From the NCBI GenBank assembly GCA_018664045.1, contig JABJPE010000074.1, forward strand, positions 1 through 36,375: 36,375 nt of DNA, given 5' to 3'. Positions 1 through 7,819 of the stretch are shown here, piece by piece. Position numbers and translations under genes: made by a program. The notes under the pieces are model-generated. The model was not told where the DNA came from. It ran no database searches and saw only the letters and a program-made list of their open reading frames with translations. Every line of letters begins with the position of its first letter. The stretch's first letter is position 1. This DNA is from Legionellales bacterium (GTDB lineage Bacteria; Pseudomonadota; Gammaproteobacteria; Comchoanobacterales; Comchoanobacteraceae).

Positions 1-1
1 G

Positions 2-1096
2 CATAGTACAGGTGCGCTGGTGCTGCGAGCTTGGCTACAGCGTTACTACCCACAAGGCGGGAGCCCAATTAGTAATGTTGTTATGTTAGCGCCACCTAAT
101 TTTGGTAGTCACCTAGCGCATAAGGGCCGCGCTTTTTATGGGCGTATTTTAAAAGGCTTAGGCCATAGTAGGCCTTTTGAAGTTGGAGAAAATTTATTAC
201 TTGATTTAGAGTTGGCGAGTCCTTATGCGTGGCGCTTGGCGATGCTAGATTGTTTTGGTGAGAATACCAGCTTTCATAAAGATGATATATTAACTACGGT
301 CTTTATTGGGGATACAGGCTATAGTGGCATATCATCTGCTGCGAATATTCCTGGTTCAGATGGGGTAGTGCCAATCGCTTGTGCGAATTTAATGCCGCAG
401 CTATTGACAATAAATTATGATAAAGGTCGGCCTGTTTTTGCGATTACTAAGCCTAAGTCTAAAGTCGCATTTAAAATTTTGCCTGGCATTAATCATGCCA
501 GTATTTTGGGTGATAAGTATAATGCTGATGATTTGGCTAAGGTTTATCATGCGGCTTTGCATGTGACAGGTGCCGAATTTGATGGATATTGTTTAAATAT
601 TGCTAGAGAAAATGAGCTTTTATTTAAAGATATAGATTACTCTTTATACCAACAAACAGTAGTAAAGACTATAAATCAGTATGGAGACGCGGTTAAGGAT
701 TATTTTGTATCCTTTGCTGAGCATATGAGCAGGTATATGTGTTTAAGCGAGCATTTTCATAATTGCTTGGTCGCTTCTGTGCATGCTAATAGTGACAATA
801 GTTCGTATAGGTCTTTTACCATGGATGCTGACATTTTATTTCGTGCTGGTTTGTCACTTGATACATGCATAGATTTTAGTATCATTGGCGCTCCATGTTT
901 AGATCATAGTGTCGTTAGCGCAGGTTATAGGCCACATGATACAGCTAATTCAAAGGCTTTAGAGTTAAAGTTAGGTGCTATGCGGCAATTGATTTCACCA
1001 TACTCGGTGTTGCTAGTTGACTGGACTATTTTGCGTGAGCACAAAACAGAATTATTTTCTATTCATCGCAAAAAGTCTGTTGCTAGTACAATATAG
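2..1096 (+). CDS. Lipase/esterase-like alpha/beta hydrolase, 5' end cut by window
   Basis: The frame is already open at base 2 and reads HSTGALV, which fits a G-x-S-x-G nucleophile elbow (GHSTG) whose first Gly lies outside the window. The catalytic Ser is therefore the second visible residue. A plausible acid is the Asp in PGSDGVVP (bases 359-361), and a plausible His is in PGINHAS, about 45 residues later. The order Ser-Asp-His and the APPNFGS stretch after the elbow fit lipases and esterases. About 195 further residues follow with no recognised domain; they carry several Cys and His and could be a C-terminal accessory domain. A GTG at base 20 could be mistaken for the start, but it lies inside the conserved elbow. 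The substrate is unknown, and secretion cannot be judged without the N-terminus. Confidence 0.7.
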   Translation, partial: HSTGALVLRAWLQRYYPQGGSPISNVVMLAPPNFGSHLAHKGRAFYGRILKGLGHSRPFEVGENLLLDLELASPYAWRLAMLDCFGENTSFHKDDILTTVFIGDTGYSGISSAANIPGSDGVVPIACANLMPQLLTINYDKGRPVFAITKPKSKVAFKILPGINHASILGDKYNADDLAKVYHAALHVTGAEFDGYCLNIARENELLFKDIDYSLYQQTVVKTINQYGDAVKDYFVSFAEHMSRYMCLSEHFHNCLVASVHANSDNSSYRSFTMDADILFRAGLSLDTCIDFSIIGAPCLDHSVVSAGYRPHDTANSKALELKLGAMRQLISPYSVLLVDWTILREHKTELFSIHRKKSVASTI

Positions 1097-1133
1097 CTTT
1101 TACAGTATAGGTAGTAATCCTGTGCCACACTCC

Positions 1134-1176
1134 GTCATTGCGGTGAGCATGATGACCCAGCGAGTCATTGCCTCAC
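1134..1176. repeat. Degenerate GTCATTGC-type intergenic repeat
   Basis: GTCATTGC occurs twice (1134 and 1164), with ATGAC at 1152-1156 able to pair with GTCAT at 1134-1138. It resembles a decayed copy of the better preserved elements at 2555-2735 and 36138-36343. It lies between the hydrolase and the MFS pump gene. Confidence 0.35.
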
Positions 1177-1249
1177 TTCATTAGCCTATTTCAAATAAGT
1201 TGTTTTATTGTGATATTAGTTGATTTTACAGCTGCCACAGAAGTTTGTG

Positions 1250-1287
1250 TTGAATTTTTATTGATTTTGTAGTTATATTATATAACT
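1250..1287 (+). promoter_or_regulatory. Promoter with overlapping palindromic operator for the MFS pump
   Basis: TTGAAT at 1250-1255 and TATATT at 1274-1279 are 18 bases apart, a plausible sigma70 promoter. A perfect 17-base palindrome with 8-base arms and one central base (AGTTATAT-T-ATATAACT, 1271-1287) covers the -10 and the likely start of transcription. A repressor bound here would block the pump gene 20 bases downstream. No regulator gene is adjacent, so the binding protein is unknown. AT-rich DNA yields chance palindromes, so this is a candidate only. Confidence 0.45.
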
Positions 1288-1307
1288 TTAGTTAAATTGA
1301 GATTGTT

Positions 1308-2489
1308 ATGAATAAGCCAGTGCTTTTTAAAAGTTTTTATATATGGTTAGCATTATACTACATCGTGGTGTTTTTATCTTTGGATATGTATTTACCAGCG
1401 CTGCCTACGATTTCTAGGGAGCTGGGTTTAACTGACGATATGGCGCAGTATACTATTACGTTGTGGTTTTTGGGCTCGGCATCTTTTCAGCTTGTGCTTG
1501 GGCCACTTTCTGATTATTACGGGCGTAAAAAAGTATTTATTTTAGGTGTTATGGTTTTTGTGCTCAGTAGTTTAGTTATAGCTTCTTCTCCTAGTTATAA
1601 TACTATTTTAATTGCGCGATTTTTTCAGGGGGCCACTGTGTGTTCGACTATGGTCGCAGGCTCCTCAACAGTTCATAGTATTTTTTCAGGAAGGCGTGCA
1701 GTACAAGTATTAGCAGTTTTAAGCTCAATAACAATTTTAGCTCCTTCTTTGGGGCCATTGCTTGGTGCTTATGTGGTTAAATATTACAGTTGGCAGTGTA
1801 TATTTTTTATACTTGCATTTTGTGGCTCGGTGGGATTATTTGTGCATGCAGTTATTATGCCTGATACTAAAGACGAAAATGCCAATTTAAATATTAAGCT
1901 TATTTTCTCTGCATATGCAGATATTTTAATGAATAAGCAATTTTTGCTGTTTGTTTTGGCAAATAGTTTGTTAATATCTGTGTTTTTTATGTGGATAGTA
2001 GAAAGCCCATTTGTAATTATTAAGTCCTTAAATTTGGGTGAGTTATACTTTGGATATGTGCAAATGCCTATATTCGGCGCATTTATTTTGGGTGGCCAAA
2101 TTACAAGGTACTTTTCTGAGAAACATGATGTAAGCAAAATTGTGTGCTCTGGGATGTTACTATCATTGTTAGGTGGCGTTTTTTTCATGTTGTTTGCTTG
2201 GTTAGAATTTAATATATTATTTTGTGTTGCGGCTATGACATTGATGAGTGTGGGTGTGTCTATGACATGTGGCCCGCTAAACAGATATGCCATTTTGGCC
2301 AGTGACGGTCCTATTGGCAGCAAAGTTGCGTTAACATCTGCAGCTACTAGTCTCTTTGGTGTTGTTGCTAGTTTTGTTGTGACTATGGTTAATGACATGA
2401 GCTTTTTTAATATAGCCGTGCCTATCTTAGTCGCTGTAGTGCTTGCAAATATAATATTTTTTGTAGCTGATGTTCCTGATATAGATTAG
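1308..2489 (+). CDS. Bcr/CflA-family MFS multidrug efflux transporter
   Basis: A 393-residue inner-membrane protein with about 12 hydrophobic segments, the usual size for drug:H+ antiporter-1 carriers. Family marks are DMYLPALP at the end of TM1 (residues 26-33), MFS motif A GPLSDYYGRKK (65-75) in loop 2-3, and the antiporter motif APSLGPLLG in TM5 (145-153). It probably exports a hydrophobic drug or metabolite by proton antiport; the substrate cannot be read from sequence. The ATG at 1308 has only a weak purine stretch (GAGA) upstream. It is a single gene with its own promoter and palindrome, and converges on the amino acid permease across a repeat cluster. Confidence 0.9.
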   Translation: MNKPVLFKSFYIWLALYYIVVFLSLDMYLPALPTISRELGLTDDMAQYTITLWFLGSASFQLVLGPLSDYYGRKKVFILGVMVFVLSSLVIASSPSYNTILIARFFQGATVCSTMVAGSSTVHSIFSGRRAVQVLAVLSSITILAPSLGPLLGAYVVKYYSWQCIFFILAFCGSVGLFVHAVIMPDTKDENANLNIKLIFSAYADILMNKQFLLFVLANSLLISVFFMWIVESPFVIIKSLNLGELYFGYVQMPIFGAFILGGQITRYFSEKHDVSKIVCSGMLLSLLGGVFFMLFAWLEFNILFCVAAMTLMSVGVSMTCGPLNRYAILASDGPIGSKVALTSAATSLFGVVASFVVTMVNDMSFFNIAVPILVAVVLANIIFFVADVPDID

Positions 2490-2554
2490 TTTGTGTGGTG
2501 TTGTTTGCTGCTTTCATTGGGCTGATATTACGGTGATCCAGACTCCCCATCTCC

Positions 2555-2626
2555 GTCATTGCGAGGAGAGTAGCGACGTCGCAATCCAACCATCCAAGTT
2601 ATTTCGCCGATTCTAATAGTGATGCT
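2555..2626. repeat. Tandem intergenic repeat, unit 1 (72 bases conserved, 81-base period)
   Basis: This unit begins GTCATTGCGAGGAG, contains the palindrome GCGACGTCGC, and ends ATAGTGATGCT. It differs from the next unit at one base (TTCTAATAGT against TTCTAGTAGT). ATTGCGA and TCGCAAT inside the unit can form a hairpin. It sits between the convergent 3' ends of the MFS pump and the permease, where it could act as an RNA 3' structure for both genes. Confidence 0.85.
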
Positions 2627-2635
2627 ACACAGCTA

Positions 2636-2707
2636 GTCATTGCGAGGAGAGTAGCGACGTCGCAATCCAACCATCCAAGTTATTTCGCCGATTCTAGTAG
2701 TGATGCT
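2636..2707. repeat. Tandem intergenic repeat, unit 2
   Basis: This is a near-identical copy of 2555-2626 (71 of 72 bases), starting exactly 81 bases later. The 9 bases between the units differ from those after unit 2. The shared core GTCATTGCGAGGAG...GACGTCGCAATC also appears at 36138-36168. Confidence 0.85.
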
Positions 2708-2716
2708 CCATCCATT

Positions 2717-2735
2717 GTCATTGCGAGGAGCGCAC
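2717..2735. repeat. Truncated third unit of the tandem repeat
   Basis: GTCATTGCGAGGAGCGCA restarts exactly 81 bases after unit 2 but breaks off after about 18 bases. Here it has GAGCGCA, as in the 36138 element, rather than the GAGAGTA of units 1 and 2. Confidence 0.7.
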
Positions 2736-2775
2736 AGAAAAGTCTATTTATGTACTGTAATAGTTTAAGGGATTC

Positions 2776-4326
2776 TTACGGTAGTAGTATTTGGGCTTTA
2801 TTCTGAGGCAATTTTATTTTATATGCTAGCTGCAGTATTAGGTAGCTAAAAATTGCAACTGCTATAAAGTCATAACCAAAAGGAATTATGCCAATCCCTT
2901 GAAAATCACTTAGATAGCTAATTATTGATATTCCTATGCATTGCGGTAATACCCACCACCCAGATTGGAGGTGCATTTCATCATCGCTTTTATTTTGGCT
3001 TTTTTTATAAACCACTAGTAATATGATACCAAGGATTAAGCCTGTCATTAAGCGCCATATGCTTTGCCATCCTGTCCATAATAGGATTAAGTTGGTAATA
3101 AAAAGTGATAAGCAACACATGGTTCTATGCATTGGTAGAATAAACGGCCTGCTTTTATCTGGAGCTTGCGACCTGAGTGCCATTAATGCTACCGGTCCAG
3201 TTCCATAAGCTAGAACTATAGCTGCTGTTTGAAATTTTATTAATTCTTCCCATGCAGGGAAAGGCAGTAGTAGTAATAACCCAACTATAAAATTAAAAAT
3301 TATGGCATTTAAAGGGATGCCGCTTTTGTTTAGTTTAAGCATTGCAGCTGGAGTATATTTATTCATGCTCATGGCATAGTTTATTCTCGCTGTAGTGCTG
3401 GTAAATGCAATTCCTGTACCAACTGGGGATATTACTGCATCTGCATAAATAAGGTAGGCTAGATAGCTCATTCCAAGGGTGGATGCTATACCAGCAAATG
3501 GACCTAGATCTCCACCAAACCCAAGGTTTTGCCATCCCGATAGCAGCATTTGTTCTTGGATTGAACCAATAAAAGCTATTTGCAATAAAGTATACAGAAC
3601 AATAGAGATTGCCACGGAGCCAAATATTGCTATTGGTACTGCTTTTTGGGGGTTTTTAGCTTCACCAGCTAGTGACATGGCTTCGACAAACCCAAGGAAT
3701 GAAAATATCACGATACTAGCTACAGTCATTAATACTCCATGTAGGCCAGTTGGCGCGAAGCTATGCGAGGAAAAATTAGCTGTTTTAAAGTTCACAAGCA
3801 TGATAGCTACAGCGGTTATTATTGGTACTATTACCTTCCAAGAGCCAATTTTTGTTATTATATAGTCTAGTTTTTTTACTGCCATAATGTTTAATGCGGT
3901 TATAGCAAGTAGCATAGCTGCAGCTACTCCTATTCCAGTTATACTTAGTACTTGATAACTTCCTGAGCCTTCTAGTAGTGATGGGTAGAAGTTAGCAGTG
4001 TAGTGTAAGGTTGCGCCAACTTCAGTTGGGGCTACAGCTACACAAGACAGCCATGTTAGCCAGCTAATGCAAAAGCTCGTGAATGTTCCATGGCTAAAGT
4101 GGATATAGCGCACAACTCCTCCAGCAACCGGTAGCATAGCTGATAGTTCTGCGAATGTTAGTGAGATAACTGCTATCATAATTCCGCCAATTATCCAGCT
4201 GACAATTGCAGCAGGACCTGCTAATTTTGCAGCTATCATCGAGCCAAATAACCAGCCAGACCCAATCATACTGCATAGGGCTGTTGAAAGTAGGCCTAGA
4301 TTTGATAAGTTGCGTTTAAGTTGCAT
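2776..4326 (-). CDS. APC-family amino acid permease
   Basis: A 516-residue polytopic inner-membrane protein of the amino acid-polyamine-organocation superfamily. TM1 carries the unwound substrate-binding motif IGSGWLFG (residues 21-28), and TM2 has FAELSAMLPVAGG (58-70), matching the family's E-L-x-x-x-x-P-x-(A/S)-G-G. About 12 to 14 hydrophobic segments follow, and the length is typical. It should take up or exchange an amino acid; the substrate is not evident. Starts diverge from ccmE across 166 bases of AT-rich DNA, and its 3' end faces the tandem repeats. Amino acid import would suit a host-dependent lifestyle, which is an inference. Confidence 0.88.
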   Translation of the reverse strand: MQLKRNLSNLGLLSTALCSMIGSGWLFGSMIAAKLAGPAAIVSWIIGGIMIAVISLTFAELSAMLPVAGGVVRYIHFSHGTFTSFCISWLTWLSCVAVAPTEVGATLHYTANFYPSLLEGSGSYQVLSITGIGVAAAMLLAITALNIMAVKKLDYIITKIGSWKVIVPIITAVAIMLVNFKTANFSSHSFAPTGLHGVLMTVASIVIFSFLGFVEAMSLAGEAKNPQKAVPIAIFGSVAISIVLYTLLQIAFIGSIQEQMLLSGWQNLGFGGDLGPFAGIASTLGMSYLAYLIYADAVISPVGTGIAFTSTTARINYAMSMNKYTPAAMLKLNKSGIPLNAIIFNFIVGLLLLLPFPAWEELIKFQTAAIVLAYGTGPVALMALRSQAPDKSRPFILPMHRTMCCLSLFITNLILLWTGWQSIWRLMTGLILGIILLVVYKKSQNKSDDEMHLQSGWWVLPQCIGISIISYLSDFQGIGIIPFGYDFIAVAIFSYLILQLAYKIKLPQNKAQILLP

Positions 4327-4492
4327 GCTGACTGTCCTGTTTGCTTCATGTTTAAATGTTATGTTAAAAATAAATCTAAGTAAATTAAAACATATATTAT
4401 ATTATTATTTGATCTTTAATAGCTTTTTTTGTTATGTTATGAGTTATATTCAAGTTATTTATTGTTTTTTACTTTATTTGTAGTGATGTTTT

Positions 4493-4885
4493 ATGAGAGT
4501 TCTTTTAAAAATAAATTTTTTATTTGTGGCTTTACTAGCTGTTATATTCAGTGGATTAGCAGTTGTTTTTTTCCACTTTAATTATAATATAAATTATACG
4601 CCAAGTGACATAAAGATGGGAAAAATAAATATTAATAAGGAAGTTCATGCAGTTGGCACTGTGGCGCAGGGTTCGCTACGCTTTGTTGGGCAGGATTTAT
4701 CTTCGCAGTTTGTAATTTCTGACGATAGGCACAAGGTAAATATAATTTACAATGGGAAATTGCCTCTTTTGTTTCATGAAGGCAAAAAAATTATTGCTTT
4801 TGGTAGTTTAAGCTCTAATGACATGTTTTTAGCAAAGGAGCTATCAGTGGTTGATGATAAAATCGATAGTGTAGGCAGTAAATGA
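4493..4885 (+). CDS. ccmE: CcmE-like heme chaperone lacking the heme-binding histidine
   Basis: CcmE is the periplasmic membrane-anchored OB-fold protein that carries heme from CcmABCD to CcmF. Here an N-terminal anchor (about 7-28) is followed by an OB-like domain with recognisable blocks: VGTVAQGSLRF (54-64), FVISDDRHKVNIIYNG (73-88), LPLLFHEGKKI (90-100). The family's FxAKxVLAKHDExY block reads FLAKELSVVDDKID (112-125), so the position of the covalent heme-binding His (E. coli His130) is Asp121, and the nearby Tyr is also gone. The protein stops at 130 residues, lacking the usual flexible tail (E. coli 159). Neither other forward frame restores a KHDE motif. It is first in ccmEFGH; ccmABCD is not in the window. 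Identity rests on both fold blocks and position next to ccmF. Confidence 0.85.
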   Translation: MRVLLKINFLFVALLAVIFSGLAVVFFHFNYNINYTPSDIKMGKININKEVHAVGTVAQGSLRFVGQDLSSQFVISDDRHKVNIIYNGKLPLLFHEGKKIIAFGSLSSNDMFLAKELSVVDDKIDSVGSK

Positions 4886-4894
4886 ATTATTATT

Positions 4895-4900
4895 GAGAGG
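4895..4900 (+). promoter_or_regulatory. Ribosome binding site that decides the TTG start of ccmF
   Basis: GAGAGG lies 7 bases before a TTG at 4908. The nearest upstream ATG (4882) is out of frame, and the peptide from the TTG begins VVEIGHF, which matches the usual CcmF amino end (PELGHF). Confidence 0.7.
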
Positions 4901-4907
4901 TTAGGTA

Positions 4908-6833
4908 TTGGTAGTTGAAATAGGACATTTTTTATTAGCCATTGTTTTTCCACTAACTTTATTGCAAGTTTTTGCTTCTTTCTATGCTGCCACTTCATTT
5001 AACAAAACATTCTTTATTTTTAGTAATCGTTGTATAAGACTCAATACTGTAGCTGTATTAGTTAGTTTTTTATTTTTGTTATATGGTTTTATTGTCGATG
5101 AATTCTCAGTTTTATACATTGCTGTTAATAGTAATTCCAAGCTACCTTTATTATATAAAGCATGCGCAGTTTGGTCAGGTCATGAAGGCTCTTTGTTATT
5201 GTGGCTTGTTATTTTAAGTTTATTTCAATTTTTAATTAGCAGGACTAGGCGCATAAACTGTTTAAGCATGCATTCTTATGTTTTAGGGGTTCTTGCTTTA
5301 GTTCAGCTATCTTTTGTTATCTTCCTTTTGTTTTTTGCTAATCCCTTTGAAAGGTCGCTGCCTGTATTTCCGAATGATGGCCGTGGGGTTAATCCGATAC
5401 TTCAAGTTCCTCTTCTAGTCTTTCATGCGCCAGTTGTTTATTTGGCATATTCCGCCTTGGCAGTCTCATATGCATTTGCAATAGCAGCACTTTTAAGGGG
5501 TAAGTTTGATAAAGAATGGTTTGTTTGGTTGCGCCCATGGGTTTATTGGGCTTGGTCTTTTTTGACTATAGCTCTAGTTATGGGGTCTTGGTTATCCTAT
5601 CACACTTTAGGTTGGGGTGGTTGGTGGAGTTGGGACCCTGTTGAGAATGTTATGTTGATGCCATGGCTTATAACTACGGCAATGTTCCATTCAACGGTTT
5701 ATGTAGAGAAAAAAAACAGTTATGAATCTGTGTTTATCAGTTTAGCAATTGCAGCATTTAGTTTGTGTTTGCTTTCTACTTTTTTAATGCGCTCTGGTAT
5801 TTTACGCTCGGTACATAATTTTGCCCAAGATGGTTATAATGCGACGTTTTTATTGTTATTGGTATTTATTAATGTGATTTTTGCTATGGTAGTTTATATG
5901 TTTCGTATTAATACTATTGCAACTAGAGTGAGGTGTAATCTATTCTCACGTGAGGCGACAATGATTATTGGCGCTATAATATTAGTGGTTATGGCTGCAA
6001 CTGTCTTAATGGGTACCTTATATCCCTTACTATCAGATTTGGTTTTTTCAAAAAAGATATTTGTCGGCGCGGCTTACTTTAATGAAGCATTTTATTTAAT
6101 GGGTGTATTGCTCTTGTTTGCAATGGCTACAGCCCCGTACTGCAGGTGGGGGGGAGAGTGCATTTCATCTGGTTGGCGCTTATTTGGCATTGCTGTTTTT
6201 GCACTTGTTTTCTGTGTAAGTACAACATTTAATTTATTGAGTTATAAGTTTGATTTTTTTCTATTTGCACTTTTATTCTTCGGGTTATCGTTAGTGCCCC
6301 TAGTGGTGAGAAAATTTACTAACTGTTGGCCATATATTAAATCAAATTTAGCAATGTTGTTATCTCATGTTGGTGTTTTTATGGTAGTGTTTGCTATGAT
6401 ATCTTCCACTGTTTTTGTGACAGGTCATGAGATTAAGGCTGCGGTTGGGGAGTTAGTTGAAGTTGGCCCTTACAAAGTAAGAATTAATAGTGTTTATAAC
6501 AAGCATGGCACTAATTATAAGTCATTGGTCGCTAATACCGTTATTATTGATGATGCGGGTAGTGTATATTATTTATCCCCTGAATTTAGAACTTTTAATT
6601 TTTCTAAGCGCAGTATTTCCAAGCCTGTGATAAGTTCAAGCTTTCTACGAGATATTCATTTGTCACTGACAAAGAGGCATCATGACAAGAGTATATCGTA
6701 TATGTTTTATATAAAACCATTTGTGCAGGTACTGTGGCTTGGTTGGTTTTTTGTTATCCTTGGAAGTTTAATTGCAATCTTTAAATATTGGGGTTTAGCA
6801 TTGTTTTTTGATGAAAGGCAGAAGGATTTATGA
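4908..6833 (+). CDS. ccmF: Cytochrome c heme lyase subunit CcmF
   Basis: This large inner-membrane protein attaches heme to apocytochrome c with CcmH/CcmI, taking heme from holo-CcmE. At 641 residues it is the usual size, with many membrane segments. The tryptophan-rich WWD domain reads GWGGWWSWDPVEN (235-247). The four conserved histidines are present: His173 in VFHAPVVY, His261 in MFHSTVY, His303 in RSVHNFAQ and His487 in SHVGVF; the first three match E. coli numbering. The usual HPP is HAP here. The start is TTG with a good GAGAGG site. It overlaps ccmG by 4 bases (ATGA). The protein looks functional, in contrast to its CcmE partner. Confidence 0.95.
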   Translation: MVVEIGHFLLAIVFPLTLLQVFASFYAATSFNKTFFIFSNRCIRLNTVAVLVSFLFLLYGFIVDEFSVLYIAVNSNSKLPLLYKACAVWSGHEGSLLLWLVILSLFQFLISRTRRINCLSMHSYVLGVLALVQLSFVIFLLFFANPFERSLPVFPNDGRGVNPILQVPLLVFHAPVVYLAYSALAVSYAFAIAALLRGKFDKEWFVWLRPWVYWAWSFLTIALVMGSWLSYHTLGWGGWWSWDPVENVMLMPWLITTAMFHSTVYVEKKNSYESVFISLAIAAFSLCLLSTFLMRSGILRSVHNFAQDGYNATFLLLLVFINVIFAMVVYMFRINTIATRVRCNLFSREATMIIGAIILVVMAATVLMGTLYPLLSDLVFSKKIFVGAAYFNEAFYLMGVLLLFAMATAPYCRWGGECISSGWRLFGIAVFALVFCVSTTFNLLSYKFDFFLFALLFFGLSLVPLVVRKFTNCWPYIKSNLAMLLSHVGVFMVVFAMISSTVFVTGHEIKAAVGELVEVGPYKVRINSVYNKHGTNYKSLVANTVIIDDAGSVYYLSPEFRTFNFSKRSISKPVISSSFLRDIHLSLTKRHHDKSISYMFYIKPFVQVLWLGWFFVILGSLIAIFKYWGLALFFDERQKDL

Positions 6834-7372
6834 GATTTTCTATTTGGAAAGTTTTGCCTGTCATTTTATTGTCTCTTTTAAGTATTTTATTGTATAAAGG
6901 TTTAAGTAAGGATGATAGGTATACTTCTGTTTCTATGATAAACAAGCCTTTTCCTAACTTTTATGAATATGATTTACAGCGCTTATCAAAGGTCATTACA
7001 AGGGAAGATTTGTTGGGGTTTACTACTTTGGTTCATGTTTGGTCAAGCAGCTGTAACTCTTGTAGTAAAGATAATGCGTTTTTATTAAAGTTGGCAAAGA
7101 ACAAAAAAATAAAGCTTGTTGGAATTAATTATATCGATGATAGGGAGGCGGCTTTAGATTTTTTAAATGCATATGGCAACCCATATTCTAAAATAATATT
7201 TGATGCATCTGGCAATTTATCTATGAACATTGGTGCCTATGGTGTTCCTGAGACGTATGTTGTTGATAGAAAGGGGGTTGTCCGGTACAAAGTTTCATCT
7301 GGACTTAATGATTCTGTGTTGAAAGACAAGATATTACCTATAATTTATTGGTTGAAAAAACATGATTCCTAG
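6830..7372 (+). CDS. ccmG: Periplasmic thiol:disulfide oxidoreductase CcmG/DsbE
   Basis: A thioredoxin-fold, membrane-anchored reductant of apocytochrome c or CcmH in System I. There is an N-terminal anchor (residues 7-22), then the redox site WSSSCNSC (71-78; Cys75 and Cys78). The family-specific stretches GINYIDD (117-123), GNPYS and the cis-Pro region YGVPETYVVDRKG are clear. The usual WCPTC reads SCNSC, so the Trp before and the Pro after the first Cys are replaced, which should shift the redox potential. The 180-residue length is normal. Its ATG overlaps the ccmF stop, with AAGGA at 6822-6826. It overlaps ccmH by 11 bases. Confidence 0.93.
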   Translation: MRFSIWKVLPVILLSLLSILLYKGLSKDDRYTSVSMINKPFPNFYEYDLQRLSKVITREDLLGFTTLVHVWSSSCNSCSKDNAFLLKLAKNKKIKLVGINYIDDREAALDFLNAYGNPYSKIIFDASGNLSMNIGAYGVPETYVVDRKGVVRYKVSSGLNDSVLKDKILPIIYWLKKHDS

Positions 7373-7736
7373 TTCAAATATAAAAGCAATGGTTCTGTTG
7401 TTTCTAACGTGCGTAGTTATTCGTGCTTCTGATTTTAGCTTTTCTGATGAAGTTAGGTACCAATCTCTAATACGAGAGTTTAGGTGTCTTGCTTGTCAAA
7501 ATCAAAGTTTGGTCGATTCCAGGATGCCATTTGCATTTAATTTAAGGCAGCAGATATATTCAAAGGTGGGTGATGGTGCAACAAACAAGAGTATACGTGA
7601 GTATGTTGTATCTAGGTATGGTAATGCTGCCAGCTATAATTATGCTATTGATTATAGTTATTTTATATTGATTCTCTCCCCCTTTATTCTTTTGTTTGTA
7701 ATGGCTTATTTGTTTTTTAAAAGGATTATAAAGTAG
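7362..7736 (+). CDS. ccmH: Cytochrome c maturation protein CcmH (N-terminal type)
   Basis: This is the thiol protein that reduces or holds the apocytochrome CXXCH site for CcmF. The 124 residues comprise a signal/anchor (9-21), the conserved FRCLACQNQSL (40-50; Cys42 and Cys45), the helical bundle with RQQI and YVVSRYGNAASY, and a C-terminal membrane segment (about 102-119). This is the short form without the CcmI/TPR half, which would have to be encoded elsewhere. The start inside ccmG has no clear ribosome site, so translational coupling is likely. It is the last gene of the ccm block. Confidence 0.93.
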   Translation: MIPSSNIKAMVLLFLTCVVIRASDFSFSDEVRYQSLIREFRCLACQNQSLVDSRMPFAFNLRQQIYSKVGDGATNKSIREYVVSRYGNAASYNYAIDYSYFILILSPFILLFVMAYLFFKRIIK

Positions 7737-7756
7737 GTGGCCTCCCACTCCTTTTT
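7737..7756 (+). terminator. Weak hairpin and T run after ccmH
   Basis: GTGG-CCTC-CCAC (7737-7748) forms a 4-base stem just after the ccmH stop, followed by TCCTTTTT. The stem is short, so termination may be partial. The gltA promoter's -35 overlaps its T run. Confidence 0.3.
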
Positions 7757-7782
7757 GACAATTTCATTAATTTGTATATAAT
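7755..7782 (+). promoter_or_regulatory. Consensus sigma70 promoter of gltA
   Basis: A perfect TTGACA (7755-7760) and a perfect TATAAT (7777-7782) are separated by 16 bases. Transcription would start near 7789, about 30 bases before the gltA ATG, with AAGGA at 7809-7813 as the ribosome site. It is the strongest promoter seen in the window. Confidence 0.8.
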
Positions 7783-7819
7783 ACTGGTCTACTTTATTAA
7801 TTTTCTATAAGGATGTTTT

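Noticed and set aside
1784-2398. A 204-codon open frame on the - strand within the MFS pump gene
   Set aside because: It is antisense to a complete and well recognised transporter and has no family features of its own.
2555-2735. Possible small CRISPR array
   Set aside because: The period of 81 is almost all repeat (72 bases) with 9-base gaps, so there are no spacers of proper size, and no cas genes are present.
4870-4910. Frameshift that might hide the CcmE KHDE motif
   Set aside because: I read the other two forward frames across the end of ccmE and found no His-Asp-Glu motif, and the ccmF ribosome site follows at once.
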